Source of the DNA: JBHENC01 sp051000345
GTDB taxonomy: Bacteria; Acidobacteriota; Blastocatellia; Pyrinomonadales; Pyrinomonadaceae
NCBI GenBank assembly: GCA_051000345.1
Contig: JBPCOJ010000046.1
Coordinates: forward strand, 16,780 to 80,779
Reading direction: 5' to 3'
DNA length: 64,000 nt
Position numbers and translations under genes: made by a program. Position 1 is the stretch's first letter; every line of letters starts with the position of its first letter. The notes under the pieces were generated by a model. It was not told the DNA's origin and ran no database searches. It was given only the letters and a program-made list of their open reading frames with translations. This document shows positions 1-9,316 of the stretch, piece by piece.

Positions 1-1
1 C

Positions 2-433
2 CATGTCAATCTCGCGCGCCGTATGCTCGGACGGCCTTACGGCGTCGAGGGCAGCGTCGTGCGCGGCGACGAGCGCGGGCGCACGATTGGTTTCCCGACA
101 GCCAATCTGCAACCGCAAAACCGCGTCATACCGCGCAACGGCGTTTACGTTACCGCCACACTTATCGATGGATTATGGCGGCGAAGCGTGACCAACATCG
201 GCACGCGCCCGACCATCAAATCACACGGCGATTCTTCGATTGAAACGCACGTTATGAATTGGTCTGGCGACCTTTACGGGGATGTCGTGCGCGTGCGTTT
301 TCTGCATCGGTTGCGCGACGAAAGGAAATTTAATTCGCTTGACGAACTGAAACAGCAGATTAAGCGCGACGAAGAACGCGCCGCCGAATATTTTGCGAGA
401 CGTGGCGTGCGGCGCTCGCTCGCCATTGTTTAA
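2..433 (+). CDS. ribF: Bifunctional riboflavin kinase/FAD synthetase, C-terminal part
   Basis: The gene is cut by the left edge of the window; frame 2 is open from the first base. What remains is the riboflavin kinase domain, which phosphorylates riboflavin to FMN. The nucleotide-binding signature RGRTIGFPTANL is followed by NGVYVT, a NIGTRPT block and the usual acidic YGDVVRVRFLHRLRDERKF segment, all in the order seen in RibF. The N-terminal FMN adenylyltransferase domain lies outside the window. The protein ends 71 bases before the next gene on the same strand. Family assignment is firm; full length cannot be judged. Confidence 0.93.
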   Translation, partial: HVNLARRMLGRPYGVEGSVVRGDERGRTIGFPTANLQPQNRVIPRNGVYVTATLIDGLWRRSVTNIGTRPTIKSHGDSSIETHVMNWSGDLYGDVVRVRFLHRLRDERKFNSLDELKQQIKRDEERAAEYFARRGVRRSLAIV

Positions 434-504
434 GAGCGCGTTTAACTGCGCGCTTACGGCTGCTGCCATAAGATTGCGACAACTTTGATTTATCATCGAA
501 CACG

Positions 505-2289
505 ATGGCAGTCACCGAACAAAAAGAATCTCCTTTATCATTTGTTCCCGATGATTCTTTCAAAGGTGGAAATGCTTCCCCGCAAACTTCGCCCCGCGCG
601 CTTGCGGCGGCGGCGGCTCCCGCTTCCAAAATTATTACCGCTGACGACAAGGAAAACGCCGTGCGTCTTCTGTCATCACGCGCCGCACACGCTGAAACGA
701 TTGAGGCACAGATTGACGGCACGCGCGCCGAACGTCTTTCGTGGCGCGGCTTTTGGCGCATGTGGCAAATCGGGCGCGTGCTCGGTCTGCTCGGCTTTTA
801 TTTGTTTCTCGAAAACTACGACGCGCGCGCGAAGTTTATGCGGCGGATGGCGGAACGCTTGCGCGAAGAAGCGCGCGTGCGCGGACGCCTTGCGCGTTTT
901 CAGGAATGGAGCCGCAATGTTGATCGCCGCGCCATTCATCATTTGACGCTGCTGACGCGTCGCATTGTTTTTCGCGGCCACGACGGAACTGAAAATAAGG
1001 AAGCGCGCCAACGCGAACAAGCCGCGCAGTTGAGAAAAAATCTCATAGAGCTTGGCCCGACGTTCATCAAAATAGGCCAATCGCTCGGCACGCGCGGCGA
1101 TCTGCTGCCCATCGCTTACATCAAAGAACTCTCGACGCTTCAGGATCAAGTACCCGCGTTCCCGACTACGGAAGCCTACGCGCGCATCGAAGGCGAGTTG
1201 GGGCGCAGCTTGCAGGAAGCTTACGCGGAGATCGACGCGCAGCCGATTGCCGCCGCTTCGCTCGGGCAAGTTTATCGCGCGCGGCTGCACACGGGCGAGG
1301 AAGTCGCGGTCAAAGTTCAGCGCCCGCACTTACACGGGATCATTACCTTTGACATTTCCGTGCTGCGTCGTATCACGAGCTTTCTCGCGCGCTTTCCGCA
1401 GCTAAACGAAAACGCCGATTGGGAAGGAATGCTCGGCGAGTTCAGCGAAACGATTCACGAGGAAATGGATTACGCGCAGGAAGGCCGCAACGCGGATCGT
1501 TTCCGCGAGAGCTTCAAGGATTGGCGCGCCATTCATGTGCCGAAAATTTACTGGTCACATTCAACCGCGCAAGTGCTCACGATGGAGTTCATACGCGGCA
1601 CGAAGGTAACGGAAACCGAAGCCTTGCGCGCGCGCCGCATCTCGCCCGTTAAAGTCAATCGCTTGCTTGTGCGAACCTATTTGAAGCAGCTTCTCGAAGA
1701 CGGTTTTTTTCACGCAGACCCGCATCCCGGCAATCTGCTGGTGATGGACACGGGGCATCTCGCCTTCTTCGATTTCGGGATGGTCGGGCGCATCACGCCG
1801 CGCCTTCAATCGCAGATGATAGACGCCTTCTTTCACGTCGTCGCGCGCGATGTTCACGGCCTCGCGCAGGATTTGATTAACTTGAATTTCCTTAAGCCGG
1901 GTGTTGATGCCGACAAAGTGCGTCCTGTTATCGAAGCGTTGTTCGAGCATTATCTCAATCTGAAATTGGGCGACGTAAATTTCAAGGAATTGACTTACGA
2001 TCTTGCCGAAGTAATGTACGAATATCCGTTTCGCCTGCCCGCAAACTTCACATATATTATTCGCGCGCTGATGACGCTCGAAGGCATCGGCCTCGTCACA
2101 GACCCGGGCTTCAGCTTCTTCGACACCGCGAAGCCTTACGCAAAGGAATTTATGCTCAGGCGCGAAGGAAAACAGTTTCGCAAATTGATCCTAGACAAAA
2201 TGACTGGACGCGACGCGGACGGGCGCGTCGAGTGGAGCAAGATGTGGAAACTCGCAAAGATGGCCGCGAAAACTTATTTTGAAAAGTAG
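505..2289 (+). CDS. ABC1/UbiB (AarF) family kinase-like protein
   Basis: A 594-residue protein of the ABC1/ADCK/UbiB family of atypical kinases, which in bacteria supports ubiquinone or other isoprenoid-lipid metabolism at the membrane. Visible family motifs in order: the KxGQ motif (FIKIGQ, about residue 187), the Ala-rich nucleotide loop AAASLGQVYRA (about 248), VAVKVQRP with the conserved Lys, the catalytic HADPHPGN (403-410) and metal-binding FDFGMVGR (about 422). Residues 1-70 are a low-complexity, Ala-rich extension before the conserved part. The likely start is the ATG at 505. Converges with the SPFH gene across a strong hairpin. The precise lipid substrate cannot be told from sequence. 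Confidence 0.9.
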   Translation: MAVTEQKESPLSFVPDDSFKGGNASPQTSPRALAAAAAPASKIITADDKENAVRLLSSRAAHAETIEAQIDGTRAERLSWRGFWRMWQIGRVLGLLGFYLFLENYDARAKFMRRMAERLREEARVRGRLARFQEWSRNVDRRAIHHLTLLTRRIVFRGHDGTENKEARQREQAAQLRKNLIELGPTFIKIGQSLGTRGDLLPIAYIKELSTLQDQVPAFPTTEAYARIEGELGRSLQEAYAEIDAQPIAAASLGQVYRARLHTGEEVAVKVQRPHLHGIITFDISVLRRITSFLARFPQLNENADWEGMLGEFSETIHEEMDYAQEGRNADRFRESFKDWRAIHVPKIYWSHSTAQVLTMEFIRGTKVTETEALRARRISPVKVNRLLVRTYLKQLLEDGFFHADPHPGNLLVMDTGHLAFFDFGMVGRITPRLQSQMIDAFFHVVARDVHGLAQDLINLNFLKPGVDADKVRPVIEALFEHYLNLKLGDVNFKELTYDLAEVMYEYPFRLPANFTYIIRALMTLEGIGLVTDPGFSFFDTAKPYAKEFMLRREGKQFRKLILDKMTGRDADGRVEWSKMWKLAKMAAKTYFEK

Positions 2290-2326
2290 AAATCTTCGTT
2301 CAATCTCAAGGGAAATGATTGTGAAT

Positions 2327-2364
2327 AATAAAACGGCTACTCTGCAAGGAGTAGCCGTTTTATT
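2327..2364. terminator. Bidirectional intrinsic terminator
   Basis: A perfect 16-bp stem (2327-2342 with 2349-2364) and a 6-base loop, A-rich on its left flank and T-rich on its right, so it reads as a rho-independent terminator in both directions. It sits between the convergent UbiB and SPFH genes. Confidence 0.85.
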
Positions 2365-2380
2365 TTGATTATCGAACTGC

Positions 2381-3301
2381 TTACTTAGTGCTGCCGCCGC
2401 CCGGTTGAAGCTGAATGAATGGCATTCCGCCGGAGCCTGTGACCTGCGGCATGTGGCCGTCCCATTTTTGCAGAGCTTCGTATTGAACGAGTTGCTGCGT
2501 CAGCGATTTGGTCAAACGCTCGTTGGCTGCCGATTGTGCTTCGGCGATGGTTGTAATTCTCTTCGCTTCGCCTTCCGCTTCGGCGACCTTCTGGCGCGCT
2601 TCTGCTTCGACTTGCGCGACTTTGTTTTGCGCGCGCTGTGCGTCCTGCTGCGCCTGAATCGCTTGGTTGATGGACGTGACGACGTTGGCATCGAGGCGCG
2701 GATTGCCGACCATTGAAACCGTGTCGATCTTAAAGCCTTTCGGTTCGAGTTCGCGCGTTAAGTCGTCTTTCACTTTGGCGAGCAGTTCCTGTTTCTTCGC
2801 GCCGTAGATGTCCACGACGGGCATCGCGGAAGCAATGCGCGAAAAGGCATCGCGCACCTTCGATCTCATGTATGTTTCTGTGATTTCCTGCGGCGTGCGG
2901 CGGAATTCGACGAAGACCGCAGGCACTTTCTCGACGATGAAAGCGTAGGACAAACTCACGTCCACATTGACCACTGCGCCTTCCACAGAGTTGAACGTGA
3001 TGGATTGGTCGTAGGCCGAGCCTTCGCGCGCATCTTTCGTCCAGACGATGGTTTGCAGAAACACGGGGTATTCATAAATCCGTTCGTTGATTGGATTATA
3101 GAACTGCCTGCCGGTCAAAACCGGATAATGTTCGACGCCGCGATTGCCGCCCGATAGATTGACTTTAACGCCGACGTAGCCGGGCGGAATGACGGTGCAT
3201 CCGGCGAACGCGATTGCGCCGACGATGAAGAGAACGAAGAAGGCTGCGATGACCGTGATGAGCGATCTATTTACGCTCAAGTTTTGATTCATCAGTTTCA
3301 T
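2381..3301 (-). CDS. SPFH/Band 7 (prohibitin-like) membrane protein
   Basis: A 306-residue SPFH protein. An N-terminal hydrophobic segment (about residues 11-34) anchors it to the membrane, followed by a Band 7 domain beginning at IPPGYVGVKV and ending near 220, then an Ala/Glu/Gln-rich coiled coil (AQQDAQRAQNKVAQVEAEAR) typical of prohibitins and HflK/C. Such proteins form large oligomeric rings and organise membrane microdomains. The ATG at 3301 is chosen because a GGAG lies 7 bases upstream; an upstream in-frame start would add 38 residues that overlap the preceding gene. It overlaps the end of the small membrane protein gene by 35 bases, so the two are likely cotranscribed. Confidence 0.88.
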   Translation of the reverse strand: MKLMNQNLSVNRSLITVIAAFFVLFIVGAIAFAGCTVIPPGYVGVKVNLSGGNRGVEHYPVLTGRQFYNPINERIYEYPVFLQTIVWTKDAREGSAYDQSITFNSVEGAVVNVDVSLSYAFIVEKVPAVFVEFRRTPQEITETYMRSKVRDAFSRIASAMPVVDIYGAKKQELLAKVKDDLTRELEPKGFKIDTVSMVGNPRLDANVVTSINQAIQAQQDAQRAQNKVAQVEAEARQKVAEAEGEAKRITTIAEAQSAANERLTKSLTQQLVQYEALQKWDGHMPQVTGSGGMPFIQLQPGGGSTK

Positions 3302-3710
3302 TGAAATGCTCCGCTGAATTAGTTGTTTCGGAGAATAAGCTTTTGGGCTGAACTCCGTCTTTGAACGCCGATTGCTTTTCCGTTTCCCCGCTGCTGTTGC
3401 CACTCGTGCGCGCAAAGATAAATTTCGTCAGCGCGAAATAAACCAGCGCGCCGACGGCGATCAATGTGGCGAGGATAATCGCGCAGCCGATCAGCACGCT
3501 GAAATCCGATTTCGCGTTGAGAAGCTGCGCGGCCTTCGACCACAGAATCCACAGCACAGGCACGCCCGCCACAAGACACACGGCGGCGATTATCGAGTGC
3601 TTTGCTTGCCACGATGTTCTGTCGTTCAAGTTTGTCGCCCTACCTGATACGACCAAGCTATGATGTTGAGCAGCGGGTTTGTGATGATTGATGCGGCGTT
3701 CATGTTTCAC
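3267..3710 (-). CDS. Small two-helix membrane protein, function unknown
   Basis: A 147-residue protein with two predicted membrane helices (about residues 38-60 and 70-95), followed by a polar, Ser/Glu-rich tail. I recognise no family. The start shown is a GTG and is uncertain; another GTG lies 20 codons in. It is immediately upstream of the SPFH gene and overlaps its start by 35 bases, which argues for translational coupling and a possible role with that protein. Small membrane partners are common next to SPFH proteins, but that is only context here. Confidence 0.55.
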   Translation of the reverse strand: MKHERRINHHKPAAQHHSLVVSGRATNLNDRTSWQAKHSIIAAVCLVAGVPVLWILWSKAAQLLNAKSDFSVLIGCAIILATLIAVGALVYFALTKFIFARTSGNSSGETEKQSAFKDGVQPKSLFSETTNSAEHFNETDESKLERK

Positions 3711-3827
3711 GCTTGTTAAGCCATGCGCGGCGATTGGCGATTCATAACTTTGGCCGCGCCCTTTCAGGCTTCATGCGTTCAAAATGTTATACGCGGGCGT
3801 GACATCAAAGGTTCTCGAAATCGTTTC

Positions 3828-3900
3828 GTAGGGGCAGCGGCTTGTCCCTGCCCGTGATTCATTTAATGCAACGCGGGTTAGGACAAGCCGCTGCTTCTAC
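3828..3900. repeat. Palindromic dispersed repeat, copy 1
   Basis: Left arm 3828-3847 pairs with right arm 3881-3900 (18 of 20 positions). The first 27 bases (3828-3854) are identical to 51946-51972, and a shortened version is at 47916-47941. The right arm overlaps the stop codon of the M14 peptidase gene at 3897. It fills most of the 186-base gap between the peptidase and the small membrane protein. The size and symmetry suggest a REP- or MITE-like element; no transposase gene accompanies it. Confidence 0.75.
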
Positions 3901-6302
3901 CTTTGCTGAATAGCATTAAATAGCAACGGATACGTCGCCAGCGATTGCCCGCGATACTGCGGGCGAAAGCCGAAGAGAACGACGCGCCCGCGCCCCAATG
4001 CGACCTCGACGAGCGCCGCCTTGCCCTTTAATTTTTCGCCGCCGAGTAGATAACCGGAAAGCAGCGGGTCGCTGTTCGACGGGTAGCGCGCGATGACATG
4101 AACACGCGCCGCTTCTTTCGCATCGCTAATCTCGAAGACGGGCGAATCTTCCACCCACGCGATTGATTCCTTCGGCATACCTTTGGCGATTGAATGCGTC
4201 GTGTCTAATTCCGTTCGCAGGATTGAGCCGGGTACATAAAATTCCGTGCGCTTTAATCCTTCTGTGATGTCGCGCACGGGCAACTTGAATTGCTCAATCG
4301 CAAAATCCGAAGCCCTGTTCAAAGCGATGAGCGTGCCGCCCGCTTCGACGAACTCGCGCAAACTCCTGACACCTTCCGCGCCAAGCCCGCCCGTGTATTC
4401 AACAGGCATCGTGCCCGCCTTGTGTCCGTTCAGAAGGAGTCGCGCCGCCTGATCCGGGATGATGATCGCGTCGTACTTGACGCGCAAGTTTCCCGCACGC
4501 GCTTCCGCATCTTCGAGCGAAGAAAAGGGTGGGATTCTTCCCACTATATCATCCATAAATTCGTAAGGATGAGTTCTGCCGGTTTGTTGAAGCATCCAGC
4601 GCGTCCAGCCTTCGTCCATCGAAGGAACATGAGATTTATAAATAGCTAATCTCTCAACTGATGAGTAGGTGGGAAGTTCAGCTTCATCGTCATATACAAA
4701 TTTCTTGCACTTGAACGGCGAATAAACTGGCGTGACTTCAGCATCCATCATTAGTGGTAAGGTTTGAGCCGTTACGTCGTAAGGCGTAATTGGTTGGCCT
4801 GATGAATCACGCAAATCCGGGTAGTGTTGTCTTTCAAGCAGTGCCTTAGCGAAACCGCCATAAGGTTGCGCCATTCGCACAAATGCACGCGCATGAGGGA
4901 GACTATTCTTTGAATTGCCAGACGCCTCACAATCATCTATCTTCACGCCGCCCTTTCTGAGTATGAAGTCTAAGACTAAGCTTTTCGTAGATGATGACTT
5001 TAGTTCATAAGCGATTAGTTCTCCTGTCTTTCGCTCGCGCACTGCATCCCTTCCAATCTCGTAAAATCTTTGCAGCCAAGTCGTGCGGTTTTGGGCGGCG
5101 TGCTTTATCAGGGAAAAGGCGGCGCTTGTCATGTAATTCGTGATGTCGCGCAGATGCCACTCGCCGCCCGGCCAGACGGGTGCGAAGCTGGCGGATTCTT
5201 TGCGCGGATCGAAGCCTAAGCCGGGACGCAAATCTTCAAAGCGAATCGTGACGGGTGTGGCGAGTCTGCATGATGCTGTTTCGGAGAGGATGCGGACGCC
5301 GCCGTGATAGTGCGAGTAGGCGCGTGCGGGCGTCCATGCGTCGTAGGTGGAATCAGTGGTGATGCCTTTGAATCCGGCGGCGCGCATCTCTGTTGCCATT
5401 GCGCGGCCTAGTTCCGTGTAGCCTTCGACGATCTGTTTGGGAACGTTCGGTTCGACAGGGGCGAGGTATGGCGGCAGGAAGAGACGCGCGCCGTTTGCGC
5501 CTTGCTGGTGTATGTCGTTGACGATCTGCGGATGCCAGACGTTATGGATTTTGTCCACGACAAGCTGCGTTTCCTTTTGCGTGAAGGCGTACCAATCGCG
5601 GTTGTCGTCGTGGCCTGTGTATTTGTTGTAAAGCACGGGCGGGTCTGTGCCTTCAAAGGGAGTGCCGAGCGTTTTGTCGTACCAATTCTTGACGATGTCA
5701 ACGCCGTCCGGGTTCAGGGACGGCACAAGCAGCACGATGGTATTGCGCAGGATATTTTGCACGTCGGCATCGTTTGATGATGCGAGACGATGCGCAATCA
5801 ACATGCTGGAAAGATACGAGCCGACTTCGTTTGAGTGTATGCCGCAGGTGATAAGCACGATGGTCTTGCCGCTTGCGATTAGTTCTCTCGCTTTTCGGTC
5901 AGCAGCAGATTGGTTCTGTGGCGCTCCAATCGTGCGCGGGTCTGCGAGTTGGCTCTGAATCTTTTTGTATTCTTCGAGGCGCGCGAGATTCTCCGGCGCG
6001 CTAATCGTCGCTAAAACAAACGGCGCGTTCAAAGTCGTTCGCCCGATTTCTTCAAAGCGCACGCGATTGCTTGCGGCGGCTAATCGCTTGAAATACTCGA
6101 CGGTGCTCGCCCAACTCGCCAGCTTACGATCATCGCCCGGACGAAAGCCCAACACGTCTTCGGGCGCAGGCACGCGCGCCGTTGTTGCGGTTATGCCTTG
6201 TCGAGACGCGGTGCGTTGCGCGTTTGCGGGAATGGCGACGAAGGAAAGCGCGAAGATGGAGGCTAAAATTAGCGCAAGCGAAGAACGTGTGCGTGTAAGC
6301 AT
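3897..6302 (-). CDS. Secreted M14-family zinc metallopeptidase
   Basis: An 801-residue exported carboxypeptidase-like enzyme. Residues 1-28 are a signal peptide ending near PANAQR. The M14 zinc site is intact: HSNE gives H156 and E159, and DIHQQG gives H265; the catalytic Glu is probably E341 in RILSETASCR. The C-terminal 250 residues (for example FVEAGGTLIALN) resemble a glutamine-amidotransferase-like fold found after the catalytic domain in large bacterial M14 proteins. Probably trims peptides in the periplasm or outside the cell. A GGAG lies 13 bases upstream of the chosen ATG, longer than ideal. It is divergent from the OPT transporter, which fits peptide degradation next to peptide uptake. 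Confidence 0.88.
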   Translation of the reverse strand: MLTRTRSSLALILASIFALSFVAIPANAQRTASRQGITATTARVPAPEDVLGFRPGDDRKLASWASTVEYFKRLAAASNRVRFEEIGRTTLNAPFVLATISAPENLARLEEYKKIQSQLADPRTIGAPQNQSAADRKARELIASGKTIVLITCGIHSNEVGSYLSSMLIAHRLASSNDADVQNILRNTIVLLVPSLNPDGVDIVKNWYDKTLGTPFEGTDPPVLYNKYTGHDDNRDWYAFTQKETQLVVDKIHNVWHPQIVNDIHQQGANGARLFLPPYLAPVEPNVPKQIVEGYTELGRAMATEMRAAGFKGITTDSTYDAWTPARAYSHYHGGVRILSETASCRLATPVTIRFEDLRPGLGFDPRKESASFAPVWPGGEWHLRDITNYMTSAAFSLIKHAAQNRTTWLQRFYEIGRDAVRERKTGELIAYELKSSSTKSLVLDFILRKGGVKIDDCEASGNSKNSLPHARAFVRMAQPYGGFAKALLERQHYPDLRDSSGQPITPYDVTAQTLPLMMDAEVTPVYSPFKCKKFVYDDEAELPTYSSVERLAIYKSHVPSMDEGWTRWMLQQTGRTHPYEFMDDIVGRIPPFSSLEDAEARAGNLRVKYDAIIIPDQAARLLLNGHKAGTMPVEYTGGLGAEGVRSLREFVEAGGTLIALNRASDFAIEQFKLPVRDITEGLKRTEFYVPGSILRTELDTTHSIAKGMPKESIAWVEDSPVFEISDAKEAARVHVIARYPSNSDPLLSGYLLGGEKLKGKAALVEVALGRGRVVLFGFRPQYRGQSLATYPLLFNAIQQR

Positions 6303-6347
6303 TGCTTTATGTGAACTCCAAAATATCTAAGAAGCTGTTTGGAAGGG

Positions 6348-6501
6348 TCGCTCCAGCGGAGCGAGATGTTTATAGAATCGAGACGGATAATAAAATGAAA
6401 GCTCCTTTAGGAGCGGCATGTGTGAGCAATGTCGCTCCGCTGGAGCTAAGAACCATTGAATAGGACTGTTGGCTATAAACATGCCGTCCCTACGGGACTT
6501 C
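6348..6501. repeat. Cluster of short palindromic repeats
   Basis: The 407-base gap between divergent genes (6303-6709) holds no convincing gene. It contains four GC-rich palindromic units: 6348-6376, 6399-6421, 6428-6446 and 6471-6501. Three are variations on an AGCTCC/GGAGCG palindrome; the outermost two carry TATAAACAT-type flanks in opposite orientation, so the whole block is itself an inverted arrangement. The promoters of both neighbours must lie on either side of it. Confidence 0.65.
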
Positions 6502-6709
6502 TTCTTTCAGTTTGTAACTGTGTTGATTGATTCGTAGAAAAGACTTTCGTGCGCGGGAAGTGTAATGGAATCGGAAGCGTGTGAAAAGGGAAACGGCGCG
6601 TCGCGGAAAAACATGCTTGCCCTGTTGCGCGAAGCGCGTGTAAAGTAGCGTCTGCCTGAATAATCCCGCGCTCTCCTAACTTGTAAAAATTCATCGGAGG
6701 TTATCTTTC

Positions 6710-9124
6710 ATGTCGAGCAGCGATGTTCCCATGCCAGCAAACGAATACCCGGATCGAATCGGCGCGAGGCCGGATAATCCATTGGCCGCTTCGTTTCGCC
6801 CGTACATTCCGGCGGGCGTTGTCTTGCGCGAATTAACCATCCTGCCGCTCATCGTCGGCACACTGCTCGGCATCGTCTTCGGCGCGTCGTCACTTTATCT
6901 TGTGCTGAAAGTCGGCTTGACCGTCAGCGCTTCGATTCCCGTCGCAGTTATTTCAATCACGCTTTTTCGCGTGCTCTCGAAGTTCGGTTTGCGAGATGCG
7001 ACGATCTTAGAACACAACATCGTGCAGACGGCAGGCTCGGCGGGTGAATCAATCGCATTCGGCATTGGCGTGACGATGCCCGCGATTATGATTCTCGGCT
7101 TCGATCTGGATTTTACGCGCGTGATGCTCGTCGCGGTCTTGGGCGGATTGCTCGGCATCCTGATGATGATACCGCTCCGGCGCGCGCTCATCGTGCAGCA
7201 GCATGGACTTTTGAAATACCCTGAAGGAACGGCGTGCGCGGAAGTCTTGAAGGCGGGAGCAAGCGCCGAATCGCGTGCGGCGGCGGCGCAGGGAAGGGGG
7301 GATACACGGACAGCCGCAGAGGTTGCGGCAGCAACAAGAATCAGCGACGACGAGGCGGCGACGGGCGGCAAGACCATCGTCGCGGGCTTCGGCATAGGCT
7401 TTCTTTATTACGGGCTGGAACAGATTTTCAAGACATGGAAGGAATATCCGACGAAGGTTTTCGGCAAGCCGTTCGAGTCCGGTTCGATTTCGTTGGAAAG
7501 CAATCCGGCGCTTCTCGGCGTCGGCTACATCATCGGGCCGCGCATTTCTTCGATTATGATGGCGGGCGGCGTGCTGTCGTTTCTCGTGCTGATTCCGGCG
7601 ATTAAATTTTTCGGCAGCGGACTGCTTGCGCCGCTCTCGCCGGAAACCGCGCACTTAATTCGTGACATGACGGTGACGCAGATTCAGAAGGCGTACATTC
7701 TTTACATCGGCGCGGGCGCGGTGGCGGCGGGCGGCATTATCAGTTTGTTTCGCTCGCTGCCGGTTATCTGGCACGGATTAAAGGGCGGCCTCGCGGATTT
7801 GCGCGGACGACAGGAGGAGAGCGCCAACGCGCCGCGCACGGATCAGGATTTGTCTATGAAGTTCGTCATCGGCGGCGTCATCGCTTTGCTGCTGGTGATT
7901 ATGATCGCGCCGCAATTGAATCTGCGTTGGAATCTTTTGGGCGCGCTTCTTATCGTCGCGTTCGGATTTTTGTTCGTTACTGTTTCGTCGCGCTTGACGG
8001 GCGAGATAGGTTCGTCGTCGAATCCGATTTCCGGGATGACCGTTGCAACCTTGCTGCTGACGTGTCTCGTATTTCTGCTTATCGGCTGGACTGCGCCGCC
8101 TTACTTTGTGACGGCGCTTTCAATCGGCGGCATCGTGTGCATCGCGGCGTCGAACGGCGGCACGACTTCGCAGGATTTGAAGACTGGCTTTCTCGTCGGC
8201 TCGACGCCGAAGTATCAACAGATTGCGATTCTCGTCGGCGCGCTCGCCTCTGCGCTCGTCTTAGGGCCGATTCTTTTGCAACTCAATCAATCCGGCACTG
8301 TGTATGTTCCCGTTGCGCAAACAAAGGATTTTAGTTTTCCTGCGGACTTTCACGCGAACCCCGCTGAGTACGAGAGAAACGGCAGCGAACCGAAGCGCGA
8401 ACGTTTGAGCGGCGCGCAGTCCGGCGCAGACTCGAACACATACAACGTCTGGCACAAAACGAGCACCGACTTCGGCCCCGCAGGGCGCTATCTTGTCAAC
8501 GATCAAGGCGTGCCTGTTTACCTGTCCGATCCGGGCATCAACGGCGTTTACGAAAAGCGTCCCGACGGTTCGAGCGTGCAGAAATTTACCGCGCCGAAAG
8601 CGACGCTGATGTCGTACATCATCAAGGGCATTTTGAGCAGACAATTGCCTTGGGGCTTGGTGTTGCTCGGCGTGATGATTGCGGTTGTGCTGGAACTCTC
8701 CGGCATTCCGTCGCTGGCGTTTGCCGTCGGCGTGTATTTGCCGATCTCGACTTCCGCGCCGATTTTCGTCGGCGGACTTGTGCGCTGGATGGTGGACAGA
8801 TATTTGCGCGGCAAGCCGGAGAACCGGAATATGACCGAAGAGGAATTGCTCGCAGAGAGCGACAAGAGTCAGGGCGTGCTGTTGTCTTCGGGCTACATCG
8901 CGGGCGGAACATTGGCGGGCGTCATCTTCGCGTTTCTCAACATTCCGCTGAAGGAGCGTCTCGATCAATTCGAGGGATGGGCAACGGCGCACAATCCTTT
9001 CTTCGAGGGGCAGTATGCGGACGTACTCGGCTTGCTTCCGTTCATCGTATTGATGGTCGTGCTGTATCTTGTCGGGCGCGAAGCCTTGCTCGGCAATCGC
9101 TCGCGTGTGCGCGGCGAACTTTAG
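6710..9124 (+). CDS. OPT-family oligopeptide transporter
   Basis: An 804-residue integral membrane protein with about 14-16 hydrophobic segments, typical in length for bacterial OPT transporters, which import small peptides or metal chelates by proton symport. The N-terminal part has the characteristic LTILPLIVGTLLGIVFGASS helix followed by SIPVAVISITLFR. A hydrophilic insertion of about 100 residues (about 535-637) lies between membrane segments and is probably extracytoplasmic. A GGAGG lies 9 bases upstream of the ATG. It is divergent from the M14 peptidase, suggesting a joint role in using external peptides. Confidence 0.92.
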   Translation: MSSSDVPMPANEYPDRIGARPDNPLAASFRPYIPAGVVLRELTILPLIVGTLLGIVFGASSLYLVLKVGLTVSASIPVAVISITLFRVLSKFGLRDATILEHNIVQTAGSAGESIAFGIGVTMPAIMILGFDLDFTRVMLVAVLGGLLGILMMIPLRRALIVQQHGLLKYPEGTACAEVLKAGASAESRAAAAQGRGDTRTAAEVAAATRISDDEAATGGKTIVAGFGIGFLYYGLEQIFKTWKEYPTKVFGKPFESGSISLESNPALLGVGYIIGPRISSIMMAGGVLSFLVLIPAIKFFGSGLLAPLSPETAHLIRDMTVTQIQKAYILYIGAGAVAAGGIISLFRSLPVIWHGLKGGLADLRGRQEESANAPRTDQDLSMKFVIGGVIALLLVIMIAPQLNLRWNLLGALLIVAFGFLFVTVSSRLTGEIGSSSNPISGMTVATLLLTCLVFLLIGWTAPPYFVTALSIGGIVCIAASNGGTTSQDLKTGFLVGSTPKYQQIAILVGALASALVLGPILLQLNQSGTVYVPVAQTKDFSFPADFHANPAEYERNGSEPKRERLSGAQSGADSNTYNVWHKTSTDFGPAGRYLVNDQGVPVYLSDPGINGVYEKRPDGSSVQKFTAPKATLMSYIIKGILSRQLPWGLVLLGVMIAVVLELSGIPSLAFAVGVYLPISTSAPIFVGGLVRWMVDRYLRGKPENRNMTEEELLAESDKSQGVLLSSGYIAGGTLAGVIFAFLNIPLKERLDQFEGWATAHNPFFEGQYADVLGLLPFIVLMVVLYLVGREALLGNRSRVRGEL

Positions 9125-9247
9125 CGCAGCCGGTTTTGTGTGAAATACGAAAAGCGGATTGGAAGCAAAGAAGAAGCAATGAGGAAGCGGCAGATAATCA
9201 GCGACCACGCGCGTCGGCAACGTTTCGCTGCTTTCGTGCTTCTATAA

Positions 9248-9289
9248 ATATGCGGCGCGTTTCTCCTTGAAGAAAAGCGCGCCGCATAT
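9248..9289. terminator. Hairpin after the transporter gene, possible terminator
   Basis: Stem 9248-9259 with 9278-9289 is a perfect 12 bp and can extend by A-T and G-T pairs. It has no long T-run on the plus side, so termination would be weak or dependent on other factors. It lies between the OPT gene and the next gene on the same strand. Confidence 0.5.
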
Positions 9290-9316
9290 CACCACGCCGC
9301 AGGACTTACCTACCGA

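Noticed and set aside
6473..6694. A 73-codon minus-strand frame upstream of the OPT gene
   Set aside because: It lies in the palindromic repeat region and promoter; no motif or Shine-Dalgarno support.
8261..9220. A 319-codon open frame on the minus strand
   Set aside because: Antisense to the OPT transporter; a GC-bias shadow.
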